This document shows, one piece after another, positions 24,558 to 34,133 of a stretch of DNA of 64,000 nt. Source of the stretch: Ruminiclostridium sp. (GTDB lineage: Bacteria; Bacillota; Clostridia; Oscillospirales; Ruminococcaceae); assembly GCA_017942025.1 (NCBI GenBank), contig JAGAVH010000016.1:124001-188000 (forward strand), read 5' to 3'. The stretch's first letter is position 1, and each line of letters starts with the position of its first letter. The notes beneath the pieces are model-generated. The model did no database searches. It worked only from the letters and a program-made list of their open reading frames with translations, and had not been told where the DNA came from. The position numbers were made by a program, and so were the translations under genes.

Positions 24558-25649
24558 ATGCTAAAACTTGGCGAAAATATAAAAAAGTACAGACTAAAGC
24601 GAGAGCTGACTCAGGAACAGCTTGCCGAAGCATTCGGTGTATCCCCTCAGGCTGTCAGCCGCTGGGAAAACAGTGCGACTTATCCTGATATAACACTGTT
24701 ACCGACTATTGCGAGTTATTTCGACGTAAGCATTGATGAAATAATCGGCTTTGATATAACACGTAAGGAAGAGAAAATCAAGGAAGTTCTTAAAAAGAAC
24801 AGAATACTGCATAATAACGGAGATACCAAGAAATCAATCGAGCTTTTACGACAAGCTCTCATAGACTTTCCGAATGAATCGAGATTGCTTTATTGTCTTG
24901 CACAATCATTATACAGCTTATATTTTCAAAGCGGAGAGGCATATTCCGAAACAGACAAACAAAACGCTGCATCAGAAACTATCGAGCTGCTAAAAAAGGC
25001 GCTTCATTATGCAGATGAAAATTTTGACGAGGGTGGTTGTTGTCGTCAGATGCTAGTGTTTAATTATCTGGAGATAGGTGAATATGAAAAAGCTAAAGAA
25101 ATAGCTAAAAAGGCTCCATTTATGCCTACCTGCCGTGAAATGCTCCTTCCCCAGACCATGCAAGGAAAAGAAGCTACCGAGGAATACCAAAAGAATATAC
25201 TGTATTTCACGATAGGATTATACCATAACATATACGAATTGAGAAAACGCAGTGAATACTCTTTTGAAGAAAAATTAGAAATTTCTCATATGGCAGAAAA
25301 ATTACTTCTTTTGATTGGCGGAGAAAATTCAGGTTTCAGACAATTATTTACCAATGCCCTTCAGATACTTAATCTATACGTCGAAATAGGCGATAAAGAA
25401 AAAGCGATTAAATATCTTGAAAAGGCATTACTATACGCTGATAATTGTGAAAAAAGACCCGACAAAACAAAATACGACGTTCCGTGGCTTTGTTATTGCG
25501 AAAACAACTCTGAAAACGTAATGAAGCACTCGCAGGAAAGTCTATACGAAAATCTTATGGCTTTCATATCAAAAAGCGATTTACATAGCTGGATGAAAGA
25601 CGATAAACGTTTTATAGACATTCTCGAAGAAATCAAGTCGTATTGCTAA
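24558..25649 (+). CDS. XRE regulator with C-terminal TPR-like repeats
   Basis: 363 residues. Residues 5-60 are a Cro/CI helix-turn-helix (LTQEQLAEAFGVSPQAVSRWEN) followed by SYFDVSIDEIIGFD. Residues 70-363 are all-helical with TPR-like repeats (ALIDFPNESRLLYCLAQSLY; NYLEIGEYEKAKEIAKKAP; LYVEIGDKEKAIKYLEKALLYA). This layout recalls peptide-sensing or phosphorelay-interacting regulators of Firmicutes, but the C-terminal type is also common in Clostridia with no known signal. It is a single gene, with a shared bidirectional terminator against pnp. Confidence 0.87.
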   Translation: MLKLGENIKKYRLKRELTQEQLAEAFGVSPQAVSRWENSATYPDITLLPTIASYFDVSIDEIIGFDITRKEEKIKEVLKKNRILHNNGDTKKSIELLRQALIDFPNESRLLYCLAQSLYSLYFQSGEAYSETDKQNAASETIELLKKALHYADENFDEGGCCRQMLVFNYLEIGEYEKAKEIAKKAPFMPTCREMLLPQTMQGKEATEEYQKNILYFTIGLYHNIYELRKRSEYSFEEKLEISHMAEKLLLLIGGENSGFRQLFTNALQILNLYVEIGDKEKAIKYLEKALLYADNCEKRPDKTKYDVPWLCYCENNSENVMKHSQESLYENLMAFISKSDLHSWMKDDKRFIDILEEIKSYC

Positions 25650-25652
25650 AGA

Positions 25653-25692
25653 CAAAACCCCGAAGGATATTAAACAATCCTCCGGGGTTAGT
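25653..25692 (-). terminator. Bidirectional terminator between the XRE-TPR gene and pnp
   Basis: CCCCGAAGGAT and ATCCTCCGGGG pair around ATTAAACA. On the minus strand it is followed by TTTTG, serving pnp; on the plus strand it follows the XRE-TPR stop. Confidence 0.85.
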
Positions 25693-25704
25693 TTCTTAAA
25701 TTTA

Positions 25705-27822
25705 TCAGCCGTTCTTTTTCTTTGCTTCGATTTCAGCAAGTGCAGCCTTTCTGGAAAGTCTGATCTTGCCCTGATTATCGATTTCAAGAACCTTTACAAT
25801 GATTTCATCGCCGATGGAAACAACGTCTTCAACCTTTTCAACTCTTCTGTTTTCAAGCTCAGAAACGTGTACCATACCATCCTTACCGGGAGCGATTTCT
25901 ACGAAAGCACCAAAGCTCATAATGCGAACTACCTTGCCCTTATAGATAGCACCAACCTCAGGAGGAGATACGATAGCCTTAATCATAGCGATGCAGTTGT
26001 TTGCCTTGTCAAGATCCTGACCGCAAACAAATACATTACCCTCTTCATCAATATCAATCTTAACCTCAAAGTCAGCGCAAAGCTTCTGAATAACCTTACC
26101 GCCTGTACCGATAACCTCACGAATCTTATCAACAGGTACCTTGTAGTTGAGCATTTTAGGAGCATACTTGTTAACGGTAGGACGAGGCTCTGCAATAGCC
26201 TTGAGCATAATTTCATCAAGGATATAGTTTCTTGCCTTGTGAGTTGTTTCGATAGCCTGACGGATAATTTCAGGTGTAAGACCGTCAATCTTGAGGTCCA
26301 TCTGGATAGCTGTGATACCATCATGTGTACCAGCCACCTTGAAGTCCATATCGCCGAAGAAGTCCTCAACGCCCTGGATATCAATCATTGTATCCCATCT
26401 GTCACCTTCTGTAATAAGACCGCAGGAAATACCTGCAACAGGCTTCTTAATCGGAACACCTGCATCCATAAGTGCGAGTGTAGAACCACAGATAGAGCCC
26501 TGGGATGTAGAACCGTTGGAAGAAAGAACTTCAGAAACAAGTCTGATTGCATAGGGGAATTCTTCAACGGAAGGGATTACAGGAACAAGTGCACGTTCTG
26601 CAAGAGCACCGTGACCGATTTCACGTCTACCGGGACCTCTGCTGGCCTTTGTTTCACCTACAGAGTATGCAGGGAAATTGTAGTGGTGCATATAACGCTT
26701 TGTATCTTCTTCATCAAGACCTTCAAGCTTCTGACTGTCACTTACAGGACCGAGTGTAGCGATAGTCATAACCTGTGTCTGACCTCTTGTGAATAAACCG
26801 GAACCGTGAACTCTGGGTAAAAGACCAACTTCAGCAGCGAGAGGACGGATTTCATCCATTCTTCTGCCGTCAACACGCTTCTGCTCATCAAGTAACCAAC
26901 GTCTTACAATGAACTTCTGAAGCTTGTAGATGCATTCATCGATCATTGCAATCTGTTCAGGATACTGTTCGTCAAATTCAGCGTGAATTTCATCCTTGAT
27001 GGGCTGTAAACGTTCTTCACGGACATTCTTGTCATCTGTATCAAGAGCAAACTTAACCTTATCTGTGTACTTATTCTGGATTGCCTCAAATAAATCGTGA
27101 TCAACGTCCATTGAAGGGAAGTCGAACTTGGGTTTACCGATTTCTGCAACAATTTCCTTGATGAAAGGAATGATGGACTTGTTGATTTCTTCGTGACCTG
27201 CAGCAATAGCCTTGATCATTGTTTCGTCATCAACTTCGTTAGCACCGGCTTCAATCATAACAACTTTCTTTTCGCTGGATGCTACTGTAAGCTGTAAATC
27301 AGACTTTGCTCTCTGCTCAGCATCAGGCATAAGTACGATTTCGCCATCAACAAGACCTACAGAAATACCGCCTATAGGACCATTCCAGGGAATATCGGAA
27401 ATAGCAACTGCAATAGATGCACCAATCATAGAAATGATTTCAGGCTGTGTATCGGGATCAACAGCAAGTACAGTCATTGTGATTGCAACATCATTTCTCA
27501 TATCCTTAGGGAATAAGGGACGCATAGGTCTGTCAACCACACGTGATGTGAGGATAGCCTTTTCACTGGGCCTTCCCTCTCTCTTTAAATATCCACCGGG
27601 AATCTTACCTACAGCATAGAGCTTTTCTTCATAGTCAACCGCTAAAGGGAAGAAATCTACGCCTTCACGGGGCTTAGGGCTTGCTGTTACGTTTACCATA
27701 ACCACTGTTTCACCGTAATGTACCCAGCAAGAACCATTTGCAAGACCACATACCTTGCCTGTTTCAACCATAAGTTCTCTGCCAGCAAAGGTGGTCTTAA
27801 ATGTTTTGTAATTCTCGAACAT
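25705..27822 (-). CDS. pnp: Polynucleotide phosphorylase
   Basis: 705 residues. Two RNase PH domains (first starting at TFAGRELMVETGKVCG, second around RPLAAEVGLLPRVHGSGLFTRGQTQVM), a KH domain with IREVIGTGGKVIQKLC and a C-terminal S1 domain (YKGKVVRIMSFGAFVEIAPGKDG). The catalytic region near residue 490 includes GDMDFKVAGT. It degrades RNA 3' to 5' by phosphorolysis. It lies downstream of rpsO, the classic arrangement, behind a 68-base hairpin in the intergenic leader (27853-27920), and has an AAGGAGG ribosome site. Confidence 0.97.
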   Translation of the reverse strand: MFENYKTFKTTFAGRELMVETGKVCGLANGSCWVHYGETVVMVNVTASPKPREGVDFFPLAVDYEEKLYAVGKIPGGYLKREGRPSEKAILTSRVVDRPMRPLFPKDMRNDVAITMTVLAVDPDTQPEIISMIGASIAVAISDIPWNGPIGGISVGLVDGEIVLMPDAEQRAKSDLQLTVASSEKKVVMIEAGANEVDDETMIKAIAAGHEEINKSIIPFIKEIVAEIGKPKFDFPSMDVDHDLFEAIQNKYTDKVKFALDTDDKNVREERLQPIKDEIHAEFDEQYPEQIAMIDECIYKLQKFIVRRWLLDEQKRVDGRRMDEIRPLAAEVGLLPRVHGSGLFTRGQTQVMTIATLGPVSDSQKLEGLDEEDTKRYMHHYNFPAYSVGETKASRGPGRREIGHGALAERALVPVIPSVEEFPYAIRLVSEVLSSNGSTSQGSICGSTLALMDAGVPIKKPVAGISCGLITEGDRWDTMIDIQGVEDFFGDMDFKVAGTHDGITAIQMDLKIDGLTPEIIRQAIETTHKARNYILDEIMLKAIAEPRPTVNKYAPKMLNYKVPVDKIREVIGTGGKVIQKLCADFEVKIDIDEEGNVFVCGQDLDKANNCIAMIKAIVSPPEVGAIYKGKVVRIMSFGAFVEIAPGKDGMVHVSELENRRVEKVEDVVSIGDEIIVKVLEIDNQGKIRLSRKAALAEIEAKKKNG

Positions 27823-27852
27823 TTTATGTTCCTCCTTGTTTTTATCTTAGAG

Positions 27853-27920
27853 AAACAGCTTTAGCAATAAGCTCAGCAATGCAATTTGCATCGCTCAGCT
27901 TAATGCTAAATGTCCTGTTT
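27853..27920 (-). promoter_or_regulatory. Long hairpin in the pnp leader
   Basis: On the minus strand nested arms AAACAG/CTGTTT, TTTAGCA/TGCTAAA, AAGCT/AGCTT, AGC/GCT and ATGCAA/TTGCAT form an almost continuous stem with small loops, ending 31 bases before the pnp ATG. In E. coli a long pnp leader stem is cut by RNase III and lets PNPase repress its own mRNA. This hairpin could play the same part. Confidence 0.6.
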
Positions 27921-27966
27921 CCCATAGTTTCTGATAGTTTTTACAGCTCTTTAAATAAGGGTTAAA

Positions 27967-27991
27967 GGGCAGAACAATAAATGCTCTACCC
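27967..27991 (-). terminator. Partial terminator between rpsO and pnp
   Basis: GGGTAGAGCA and TGTTCTGCCC form ten pairs (two G:U) with a five-base loop, followed by TTTAACCCTTATTT. The T tract is imperfect, so readthrough into pnp is likely. Confidence 0.55.
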
Positions 27992-28002
27992 TTCTTAATC
28001 TC

Positions 28003-28269
28003 TTACTTACGAATACCGAGCTTTGCAATAACTGCACGGTAACGCTCAATGTCCTTCTTCATAAGGTAGTTTAACAGATTACGTCTGTGACCAACCATCT
28101 TTAAAAGACCTCTACGTGAATGGTGGTCCTTCTTGTGTGTCTTGAGATGTTCTGTTAAATCATTGATTCTCTTTGTGAGAATAGCAATCTGAACCTCAGG
28201 AGAACCTGTGTCGTTTTCGTGTGTACGGTTAGCTTCGATAACCGCTGTCTTTTCTTCCTTTAAAAGCAT
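28003..28269 (-). CDS. rpsO: Ribosomal protein S15
   Basis: 88 residues, the standard S15 length. Seen: [49 protein letters not shown] and a basic C-terminus (KLGIRK). It is a primary binder of the 16S rRNA central domain. It has a consensus promoter at 28398-28426 and a leader of about 120 bases with a TTGCG/CGCAA hairpin, reminiscent of S15 autoregulatory leaders, although the exact known motifs cannot be confirmed by eye. Confidence 0.98.
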   Translation of the reverse strand: MLLKEEKTAVIEANRTHENDTGSPEVQIAILTKRINDLTEHLKTHKKDHHSRRGLLKMVGHRRNLLNYLMKKDIERYRAVIAKLGIRK

Positions 28270-28327
28270 AATTACACCTCTTAAATTTATTTGCAGTAGT
28301 CATAGCGAAGGGTAACGGTGTTTCTCA

Positions 28328-28346
28328 TTGCGAGCATCAGCCGCAA
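28328..28346 (-). promoter_or_regulatory. Hairpin in the rpsO leader, candidate S15 binding site
   Basis: TTGCG and CGCAA enclose GCTGATGCT on the minus strand; GGCGTT/AACACC sequences flank it. Several unrelated S15-binding leaders are known in bacteria, all upstream of rpsO. Confidence 0.35.
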
Positions 28347-28397
28347 CGCCAAGATTCTGCATTGATATTTTTGATGTGCACAAAGCACAACAATAGT

Positions 28398-28426
28398 ATT
28401 ATATCACATTGACAACAGTTTGTAAA
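28398..28426 (-). promoter_or_regulatory. Promoter of rpsO-pnp
   Basis: TTTACA (28421-28426), 17-base spacer and TATAAT (28398-28403) on the minus strand. The remaining bases up to the clpX stop are AT-rich, with only a weak TTTGTTC/GAACAAA hairpin near 28506-28534. Confidence 0.8.
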
Positions 28427-28535
28427 GTGTTTTTTCAGAAATTTTTCAAGTTTCCATAAAACAATTACAAACATTGATAAGAAACATTTATAAAATTTGA
28501 TTTTGTTCATCAAAAATCATCAACAAGAACAAATA

Positions 28536-29801
28536 TCAGTCGCTTTTCTTCTTTCTTTTCTTGCCCTCATCTCGGATAATTTCAGGTTTTTCTCCGTCTG
28601 TTATGCACTTTGCATCAAGAATTACCTTTGTTATTGTTTCGTCGGCAGGAGCTTCAAACATAATTTCCGATAAAGCCTCTTCTACAACAGTTCTGAGTCC
28701 TCTTGCACCGGTTTTTCTTTCTACCGTTTTCTTTGCAATCTCTTTGAGTGCTTCATCAGTTACCTCAAGCTCTATTCCATCAAGACTGAACAGATACTTA
28801 TACTGCTTTATAATAGCATTCTTAGGTTCTACAAGTATCTTAACCAACGCTTCCTCGTCAAGGTCATCAAGGACTGTTATAACAGGGAGTCTGCCAACAA
28901 GCTCAGGGATAATACCGAATTTTACTAGATCTTCAGGTTCAATCTTTTTAAGAGCTTCGTTAAGGCTCTTGTCCTTTTTACCCTTCACATCAGCGCCAAA
29001 ACCGAGTGCAGAGGAATTTGTACGTGAAAGAATAGTTTTATCAATACCCTCAAACGCACCACCGCAGATAAACAGAATATTCTTTGTATTTATCTGGATA
29101 AATTCCTGATTGGGATGTTTTCTGCCACCCTGAGGAGGAACATTGGATACAGTACCTTCGATAATTTTCAGAAGTGCCTGCTGAACGCCTTCACCGCTTA
29201 CATCTCGTGTAATAGATGTATTTTCGGATTTTCTCGTTATCTTATCGATTTCATCTATATAGATAATGCCGTGTTCAGCAGCCTCTATATCGTAATCAGC
29301 CGCCTGAATAAGTCTTAGCAGAACATTTTCAACATCCTCGCCTACATAACCTGCTTGTGTAAGTGTAGTTGCATCAGCTATAGCAAACGGTACCTTCAGT
29401 ATCTTTGCCAATGTCTGCGCAATCATAGTCTTACCTACACCGGTAGGACCTAATAACAGAACATTACTCTTCTGTAATTCTACCTCATTATCTTCAGCTT
29501 CATCACCCATAAAATTTCTCTTAAAGTGATTGTAGACTGCAACACAGATAGTTTTCTTTGCTTTTTCCTGACCGATTACGTACTTATCAAGTACGGCTTT
29601 AAGTTCAGCCGGCTTAATAAGCTCAAATTCATTTTCATCCTGCTTACCGCGCTTTTTACCGTTCTTTTTCAAACTTTTATCTCGTTCAGCAAGCATTTCA
29701 TATGTGGTTATGATACATTCATCACAAATGCAGGCGTCAGGCGTACATATAAGTCCGTTTACCTGATCTTCTGTCTTATTACAAAAGCTACATCTTCTCA
29801 T
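28536..29801 (-). CDS. clpX: ATP-dependent Clp protease ATPase subunit ClpX
   Basis: 421 residues. Seen: the N-terminal C4 zinc-binding domain ([11 protein letters not shown] ... CICDEC), Walker [12 protein letters not shown], Walker [11 protein letters not shown], sensor/arginine regions and the ClpP-contacting loop with an IGF-type motif (SALGFGAD region). It unfolds substrates and feeds them to ClpP. The C-terminus is unusually basic (GKKRKKKSD). Third gene of tig-clpP-clpX, starting 27 bases after clpP. Confidence 0.97.
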   Translation of the reverse strand: MRRCSFCNKTEDQVNGLICTPDACICDECIITTYEMLAERDKSLKKNGKKRGKQDENEFELIKPAELKAVLDKYVIGQEKAKKTICVAVYNHFKRNFMGDEAEDNEVELQKSNVLLLGPTGVGKTMIAQTLAKILKVPFAIADATTLTQAGYVGEDVENVLLRLIQAADYDIEAAEHGIIYIDEIDKITRKSENTSITRDVSGEGVQQALLKIIEGTVSNVPPQGGRKHPNQEFIQINTKNILFICGGAFEGIDKTILSRTNSSALGFGADVKGKKDKSLNEALKKIEPEDLVKFGIIPELVGRLPVITVLDDLDEEALVKILVEPKNAIIKQYKYLFSLDGIELEVTDEALKEIAKKTVERKTGARGLRTVVEEALSEIMFEAPADETITKVILDAKCITDGEKPEIIRDEGKKRKKKSD

Positions 29802-29828
29802 TTATGTTGATTATTCCTTTCAGGCGTC

Positions 29829-30425
29829 TTATCTCTTTGCTATAACCTTGTCAACAAGACCGTATTCGCACGCTTCATTTGCGGAAAGATAATTATCTCT
29901 TTCACAATCTCTGTGAAGTTCTTCATAGGTTTTTCCACAATTTTCAGCCATTATCTCTTCAAGTCTTTTTCTTGTAAGTTCAAGATTTCGTGCATGGATA
30001 GTAATGTCGGTCTGCTGACCGCTGAGTCCGCCGCCGATAAGAGGCTGATGGATCATAACCTGAGAGTTGGGAAGACAGAATCTCTTACCCTTTGCTCCGC
30101 TTGAAAGCAAGAATGCGCCCATGGAAGCCGCCATACCGATACAAATGGTTGAAACATCACACTTAATGTAATTCATAGTATCATAAATTGCCATACCTGC
30201 AGTAATTGAACCACCGGGGCTGTTTATATAAAGAGATATATCCTTATCAGGGTCCTGGCTCTCCAGGAAAAGAAGCTGTGCAACAACAAGTCCTGCAGTT
30301 ACATTGTTAATCTCTTCGTTAAGCATAATGATTCTATCGTTTAATAAACGAGAAAAAATATCGTAGGCTCTTTCGCCTCTGCCTGTCTGTTCAATGACGG
30401 TTGGTACTAAGCTCATAATATGCAT
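29829..30425 (-). CDS. clpP: ATP-dependent Clp protease proteolytic subunit
   Basis: 198 residues. Seen: the Ser-protease motif [19 protein letters not shown] with the nucleophile Ser, [12 protein letters not shown] with the catalytic His, and the Asp region [19 protein letters not shown]-type ([13 protein letters not shown]) oxyanion loop is intact. It forms the tetradecameric barrel with ClpX. It follows tig by 134 bases, including a terminator, so it may also have its own promoter. Confidence 0.97.
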   Translation of the reverse strand: MHIMSLVPTVIEQTGRGERAYDIFSRLLNDRIIMLNEEINNVTAGLVVAQLLFLESQDPDKDISLYINSPGGSITAGMAIYDTMNYIKCDVSTICIGMAASMGAFLLSSGAKGKRFCLPNSQVMIHQPLIGGGLSGQQTDITIHARNLELTRKRLEEIMAENCGKTYEELHRDCERDNYLSANEACEYGLVDKVIAKR

Positions 30426-30509
30426 TCCTTTCTGTAGATACGCTTTAAACCAAAATACGACATAATTTCAGATAATAAGAGATTTTTCTCTCATCTCTTA
30501 AAATCAACC

Positions 30510-30545
30510 AAGAGCTTTCCATATGAAAAGTAAGGAAAGCTCTTG
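30510..30545 (-). terminator. Terminator between tig and clpP
   Basis: AAGAGCTTTCC and GGAAAGCTCTT form an 11-pair stem with a 13-base loop, then GGTTGATTTT on the minus strand. The T tract is offset, so it may be partial. Confidence 0.65.
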
Positions 30546-30559
30546 TTATTCTTAATAAA

Positions 30560-31852
30560 TTATTCTGTAGCTTCTGTTACTTCGGCGCTTTCACGAACAA
30601 GATCAAACGCCTTTTCTACCTTGAGGTCTTCAGCAAGAGCTTCAGCTGCAACTACGCTCTTAACCTTGTCAAGTTCCATCTTGTAGGCTTCAGCCATTTC
30701 CTTGTATTCGTTTTCGATATCTTCATCTGTAACAGTGATATTTTCAAGCTCAGCAATCTTTTCAAGAGCGAGTCTTAACTTAACCTGCTTTTCAGCGGGT
30801 TCCTTAAAGTTTTCCTTGAACTGCTCAATTGTAGTATTTGTAAACTTGAGGTAATCCTGAACTGTGATACCCTGGTATCTGTTTCTGTATTCCCAATCGC
30901 GAACGAGATCATCAACACGATTGTTAATCATAGCCTCGGGAACTTCAGCCTGCATCTTTTCGATAACCATTTCTGTAAGATCAGCATCAAGCTTGGACTT
31001 AGCTTCATCATCAGCTCTTGTCTGAAGCTTAGCTCTGATATCATCCTTTAACTCCTTGAGTGTATCGAATTCACTTACATCCTTTGCAAATTCATCATCA
31101 AGCTCAGCATATTCCTTACCCTTGATTTCGTGAATCTTACACTTGAACACTGCGGGCTTACCTGCTAAATTCTCAGCATTGTAATCTTCGGGGAATGTAA
31201 CATTTACATCAAAGTCTTCACCGATGTTCTTGCCAATCATAGCATCCTCAAAGCCGGGAATAAAGTGACCGCTACCGATTTCAAGAGAGAACTTTTCTGC
31301 CTTGCCGCCCTCGAAAGCTTCGCCATCAACAAAACCTTCAAAGTCAAATACAGCTGTATCACCCTTTTCAAGCGCTCTGTCTGTAATATCGATAATTCTT
31401 GCATCTCTTTCGCGAATGCGCTGAATTTCAGCATCTACTTCGTCATCAGCTACAGTCTTGACTGTCTTTGTAACCTTTAATCCCTTATAATCAGCAATTT
31501 CTACTTCAGGCTTTACAGTAAATGTTGCCTTGAAGCTTACGCCGTTTTCCTTACTTACTTCTGTTACTTCGATATTAGGCATATCAACAACGTCAAGCTT
31601 TAATTCGTCGATAACTTCTGAAACTGCCTTCTGGTACATACCATTTACAGCATCTTCATAGAATACGCCTTCACCGTACTGAGTTTCGATCATCTTACGG
31701 GGTGCCTTGCCCTTTCTGAAACCGGGGATAGAAATGTTCTTCTTCTGCTTTAAATAAGCTGCCTGAACGGCTGCTTCGAATTCTTCAGCAGATGCCTTGA
31801 ATTCAACTTCTACTGTATTAGTAGCTGTCTTGTTGTTTGAAATGATTTCCAT
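30560..31852 (-). CDS. tig: Trigger factor
   Basis: 430 residues, standard for the family. Seen: the N-terminal ribosome-binding signature PGFRKGKAPRKMIE, the central FKBP-type prolyl isomerase domain (KGDTAVFDFEGFVDGEAFEGG ... SGHFIPGFEDAMIG, quoted in parts) and the long helical C-terminal cradle. It chaperones nascent chains at the ribosome exit. Position ahead of clpP-clpX is conserved in Firmicutes. Ribosome site is GGAGGAAC. Confidence 0.97.
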   Translation of the reverse strand: MEIISNNKTATNTVEVEFKASAEEFEAAVQAAYLKQKKNISIPGFRKGKAPRKMIETQYGEGVFYEDAVNGMYQKAVSEVIDELKLDVVDMPNIEVTEVSKENGVSFKATFTVKPEVEIADYKGLKVTKTVKTVADDEVDAEIQRIRERDARIIDITDRALEKGDTAVFDFEGFVDGEAFEGGKAEKFSLEIGSGHFIPGFEDAMIGKNIGEDFDVNVTFPEDYNAENLAGKPAVFKCKIHEIKGKEYAELDDEFAKDVSEFDTLKELKDDIRAKLQTRADDEAKSKLDADLTEMVIEKMQAEVPEAMINNRVDDLVRDWEYRNRYQGITVQDYLKFTNTTIEQFKENFKEPAEKQVKLRLALEKIAELENITVTDEDIENEYKEMAEAYKMELDKVKSVVAAEALAEDLKVEKAFDLVRESAEVTEATE

Positions 31853-31908
31853 TAAAATGTTCCTCCATTTTCACAGTCGCTTTGGCTTCTGTGTTATTAT
31901 TGTATTTT

Positions 31909-32604
31909 TTATTCCTGCACAAGTACAGGTGTAAATTTGACATAATCCGCTGATACCATTCGAAACTCTGTACCATCGCTCATACCCTGGAATGCTTTTG
32001 GAAAGCACCAACCACCATGAACATGTCCGTAATAGCATCGTTTAATATTGTAAGTTTTCAGAACTTCAAGAATATAATAATTCTTTTCACCGCCATAAAT
32101 AGGGGGATAGTGAATAAATACCACCGGTTCAAGTCCTGTATCCAAAGCCTTCTTTATCGATACTTCAAGTCTCGACGCCTCTCTTGAAAGTAGTTTAGCA
32201 TCCTGTGGTTGTCCGTCATCGTTTATCCATCCACGTGTTCCACACACTGCAATACTTCCTGCCACGTATGCGTCATTATGAAGAATAGTTATATTATCAA
32301 AGTTGTATTGCAAAAGGAAATTATTCATCTTCGAATTGGTAGTCCACCAATAATCGTGATTGCCCTTTAATATAACCTTGTGTCCCTTCAGCGACTGACT
32401 GACAAATCTGAAATCCGGCAACGCCTGTTCAAGGCTCATAGCCCAGCATAAGTCACCCGGTATAACAACAACATCATCGTCAGAAACAAGATTATTCCAG
32501 TTTTCTTCAATGCGCGTTGTATAATTATTCCAGCCGCCGAAAATATCCATAGGCTTATTTACCCCGAAAGGCAGGTGCAAATCACCCATTGCGAATACTT
32601 TCAC
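31909..32604 (-). CDS. Calcineurin-like metallophosphoesterase
   Basis: 231 residues. Seen: dinuclear metal motifs GDLHLPFG, VVIPGDLCWAM, LKGNHDYWW, VFIHYPP and YGHVHGG. The family includes diverse phosphodiesterases and nucleotidases; the substrate is unknown, though this type (with DIFGGWNNY and a C-terminal YVKFTPV) is common and uncharacterised in Clostridia. It lies 17 bases after thrC and 56 bases before tig. Confidence 0.88.
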   Translation of the reverse strand: MKVFAMGDLHLPFGVNKPMDIFGGWNNYTTRIEENWNNLVSDDDVVVIPGDLCWAMSLEQALPDFRFVSQSLKGHKVILKGNHDYWWTTNSKMNNFLLQYNFDNITILHNDAYVAGSIAVCGTRGWINDDGQPQDAKLLSREASRLEVSIKKALDTGLEPVVFIHYPPIYGGEKNYYILEVLKTYNIKRCYYGHVHGGWCFPKAFQGMSDGTEFRMVSADYVKFTPVLVQE

Positions 32605-32621
32605 CCGAAAACTCCTTAAAA

Positions 32622-34115
32622 TTACTTATTGATAAATTCTATAACAACCTTGGACATATCCTTAGCTTCAACTGATCCTGTGAATCTGATTTCCTTATCC
32701 TTAGTATCTGAAAGAGCCTTAGGACAAGTTGTTCCCGTTAGCTTCTCAAGTCTACCGATAAGTTCAAATTCATCAATATCTGTAGCGTCTTCGCCAAGAG
32801 CTTCATAAACAGCATAACCGAACTTATAAGGGTTAGCGGTAGAAGCGATAAGAGTCTTTGTTGTATCTCCTGTAGCCGCTTTATAATCCTCATATACCTT
32901 GTACGCTACTGCTGTATGAGTATCCATAAGATAGCTGTACTCATCGAATACCTTTTTAATGGTATCCTTCGTCTGCTTGTCATCACAGCAACCAGCATAG
33001 AAAAATTCCTTTAACGAAGCCTTAACATTGTCATTTACTTCGTACTTGCCTTCTGTTTTCAGCTTTCCAAACCACTCATTTATAAGCTTGTCATCTTCGC
33101 CGGTCAGATGGTAAAGGAGTCTTTCAAGATTGCTTGAAATAAGAATATCCATTGAAGGAGAAACAGTTGTATAGAAAGGTCTGTTTCTGTCATAGATACC
33201 TGTGTTTATAAAGTCGGTAAGAATATTATTGGCATTAGATGCACAAATAAGCTTTCCAATAGGAATACCCATTTGCTTCGCATAGAATGCGGCAAGAATA
33301 TTACCGAAATTACCTGTGGGAACTACTACATTGAGCTTATCACCAAAGTTAAGCTCTCCATCCTTTAAAAGCTGTACATAAGATGAAACGTAGTAGATTA
33401 TCTGGGGAGCAAGTCTGCCCCAGTTTATAGAATTAGCACTTGAAAATACTGTATTAGCCTTTTCAAGCTCTGCAATCATATTTTCGTCTGTAAATATAGC
33501 CTTTACACCATTCTGACAATCATCAAAGTTACCAACAACAGCGCAGACATTTACATTACTTCCTTCCTGAGTTGTCATCTGACGCTTCTGCATAACACTA
33601 ACGCCATCCTCAGGATAAAATACAGTTATAGAGGTTCCCTCGACGTCTTTAAAACCTTCAAGAGCAGCCTTACCGGTATCACCGCTTGTAGCTACAAGGA
33701 TAGAAATCTTCTTGTCGCTGATTGTCTTCTTTGCAGAACATGTAAGAAGATAAGGCAGAATCTGCAATGCCATATCCTTAAATGCACAGGTGGGACCATG
33801 CCATAACTCTAAAATATATGTACCTGTTAAAAGGTGAGAAATTTCAGCAATATTTTCTGTTGCAAAATTCTTGTCACTGTATGCACTATTTACACAGTGA
33901 CGGATTTCATCGTCTGTAAAATCTGTAAGGAAAAGTCTGAAAACCTCATATGCTCTTTCAGCATAAGACATTTCACACATTGCCTTGATTTTTTCTTCTG
34001 TAAGCTTAGGTAAATTTTCAGGTACAAATAAGCCGCCTTCAGAGGATAAACCCTGAGATATAGCCTTTGCACTTGTTACATTTACACTTACATCACGTGT
34101 ACTTCTGTAATTCAT
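32622..34115 (-). CDS. thrC: Threonine synthase
   Basis: 497 residues, the long (E. coli/fungal-like) type. Seen: the N-terminal YRSTRDVSVNVTSAKAISQG, the PLP-lysine motif HGPTCAFKDMALQ, SGDTGKAALEGF and the phosphate loop VVPTGNFGNILA. It converts O-phosphohomoserine to threonine. No other threonine gene is adjacent. Its start is 18 bases after the YraN stop; no T-box or attenuator is visible in that gap. Confidence 0.96.
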   Translation of the reverse strand: MNYRSTRDVSVNVTSAKAISQGLSSEGGLFVPENLPKLTEEKIKAMCEMSYAERAYEVFRLFLTDFTDDEIRHCVNSAYSDKNFATENIAEISHLLTGTYILELWHGPTCAFKDMALQILPYLLTCSAKKTISDKKISILVATSGDTGKAALEGFKDVEGTSITVFYPEDGVSVMQKRQMTTQEGSNVNVCAVVGNFDDCQNGVKAIFTDENMIAELEKANTVFSSANSINWGRLAPQIIYYVSSYVQLLKDGELNFGDKLNVVVPTGNFGNILAAFYAKQMGIPIGKLICASNANNILTDFINTGIYDRNRPFYTTVSPSMDILISSNLERLLYHLTGEDDKLINEWFGKLKTEGKYEVNDNVKASLKEFFYAGCCDDKQTKDTIKKVFDEYSYLMDTHTAVAYKVYEDYKAATGDTTKTLIASTANPYKFGYAVYEALGEDATDIDEFELIGRLEKLTGTTCPKALSDTKDKEIRFTGSVEAKDMSKVVIEFINK

Positions 34116-34133
34116 AACAAACTTCCTTTGTTC

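Noticed and set aside
25867-26796. 309-residue plus-strand ORF antisense to pnp
   Set aside because: Cys/Asn/Thr-rich composition with no family resemblance and no ribosome site; the opposite strand is clearly pnp.
28561-29109. 182-residue plus-strand ORF antisense to clpX
   Set aside because: Ser-rich shadow of the ClpX coding strand with no ribosome site.
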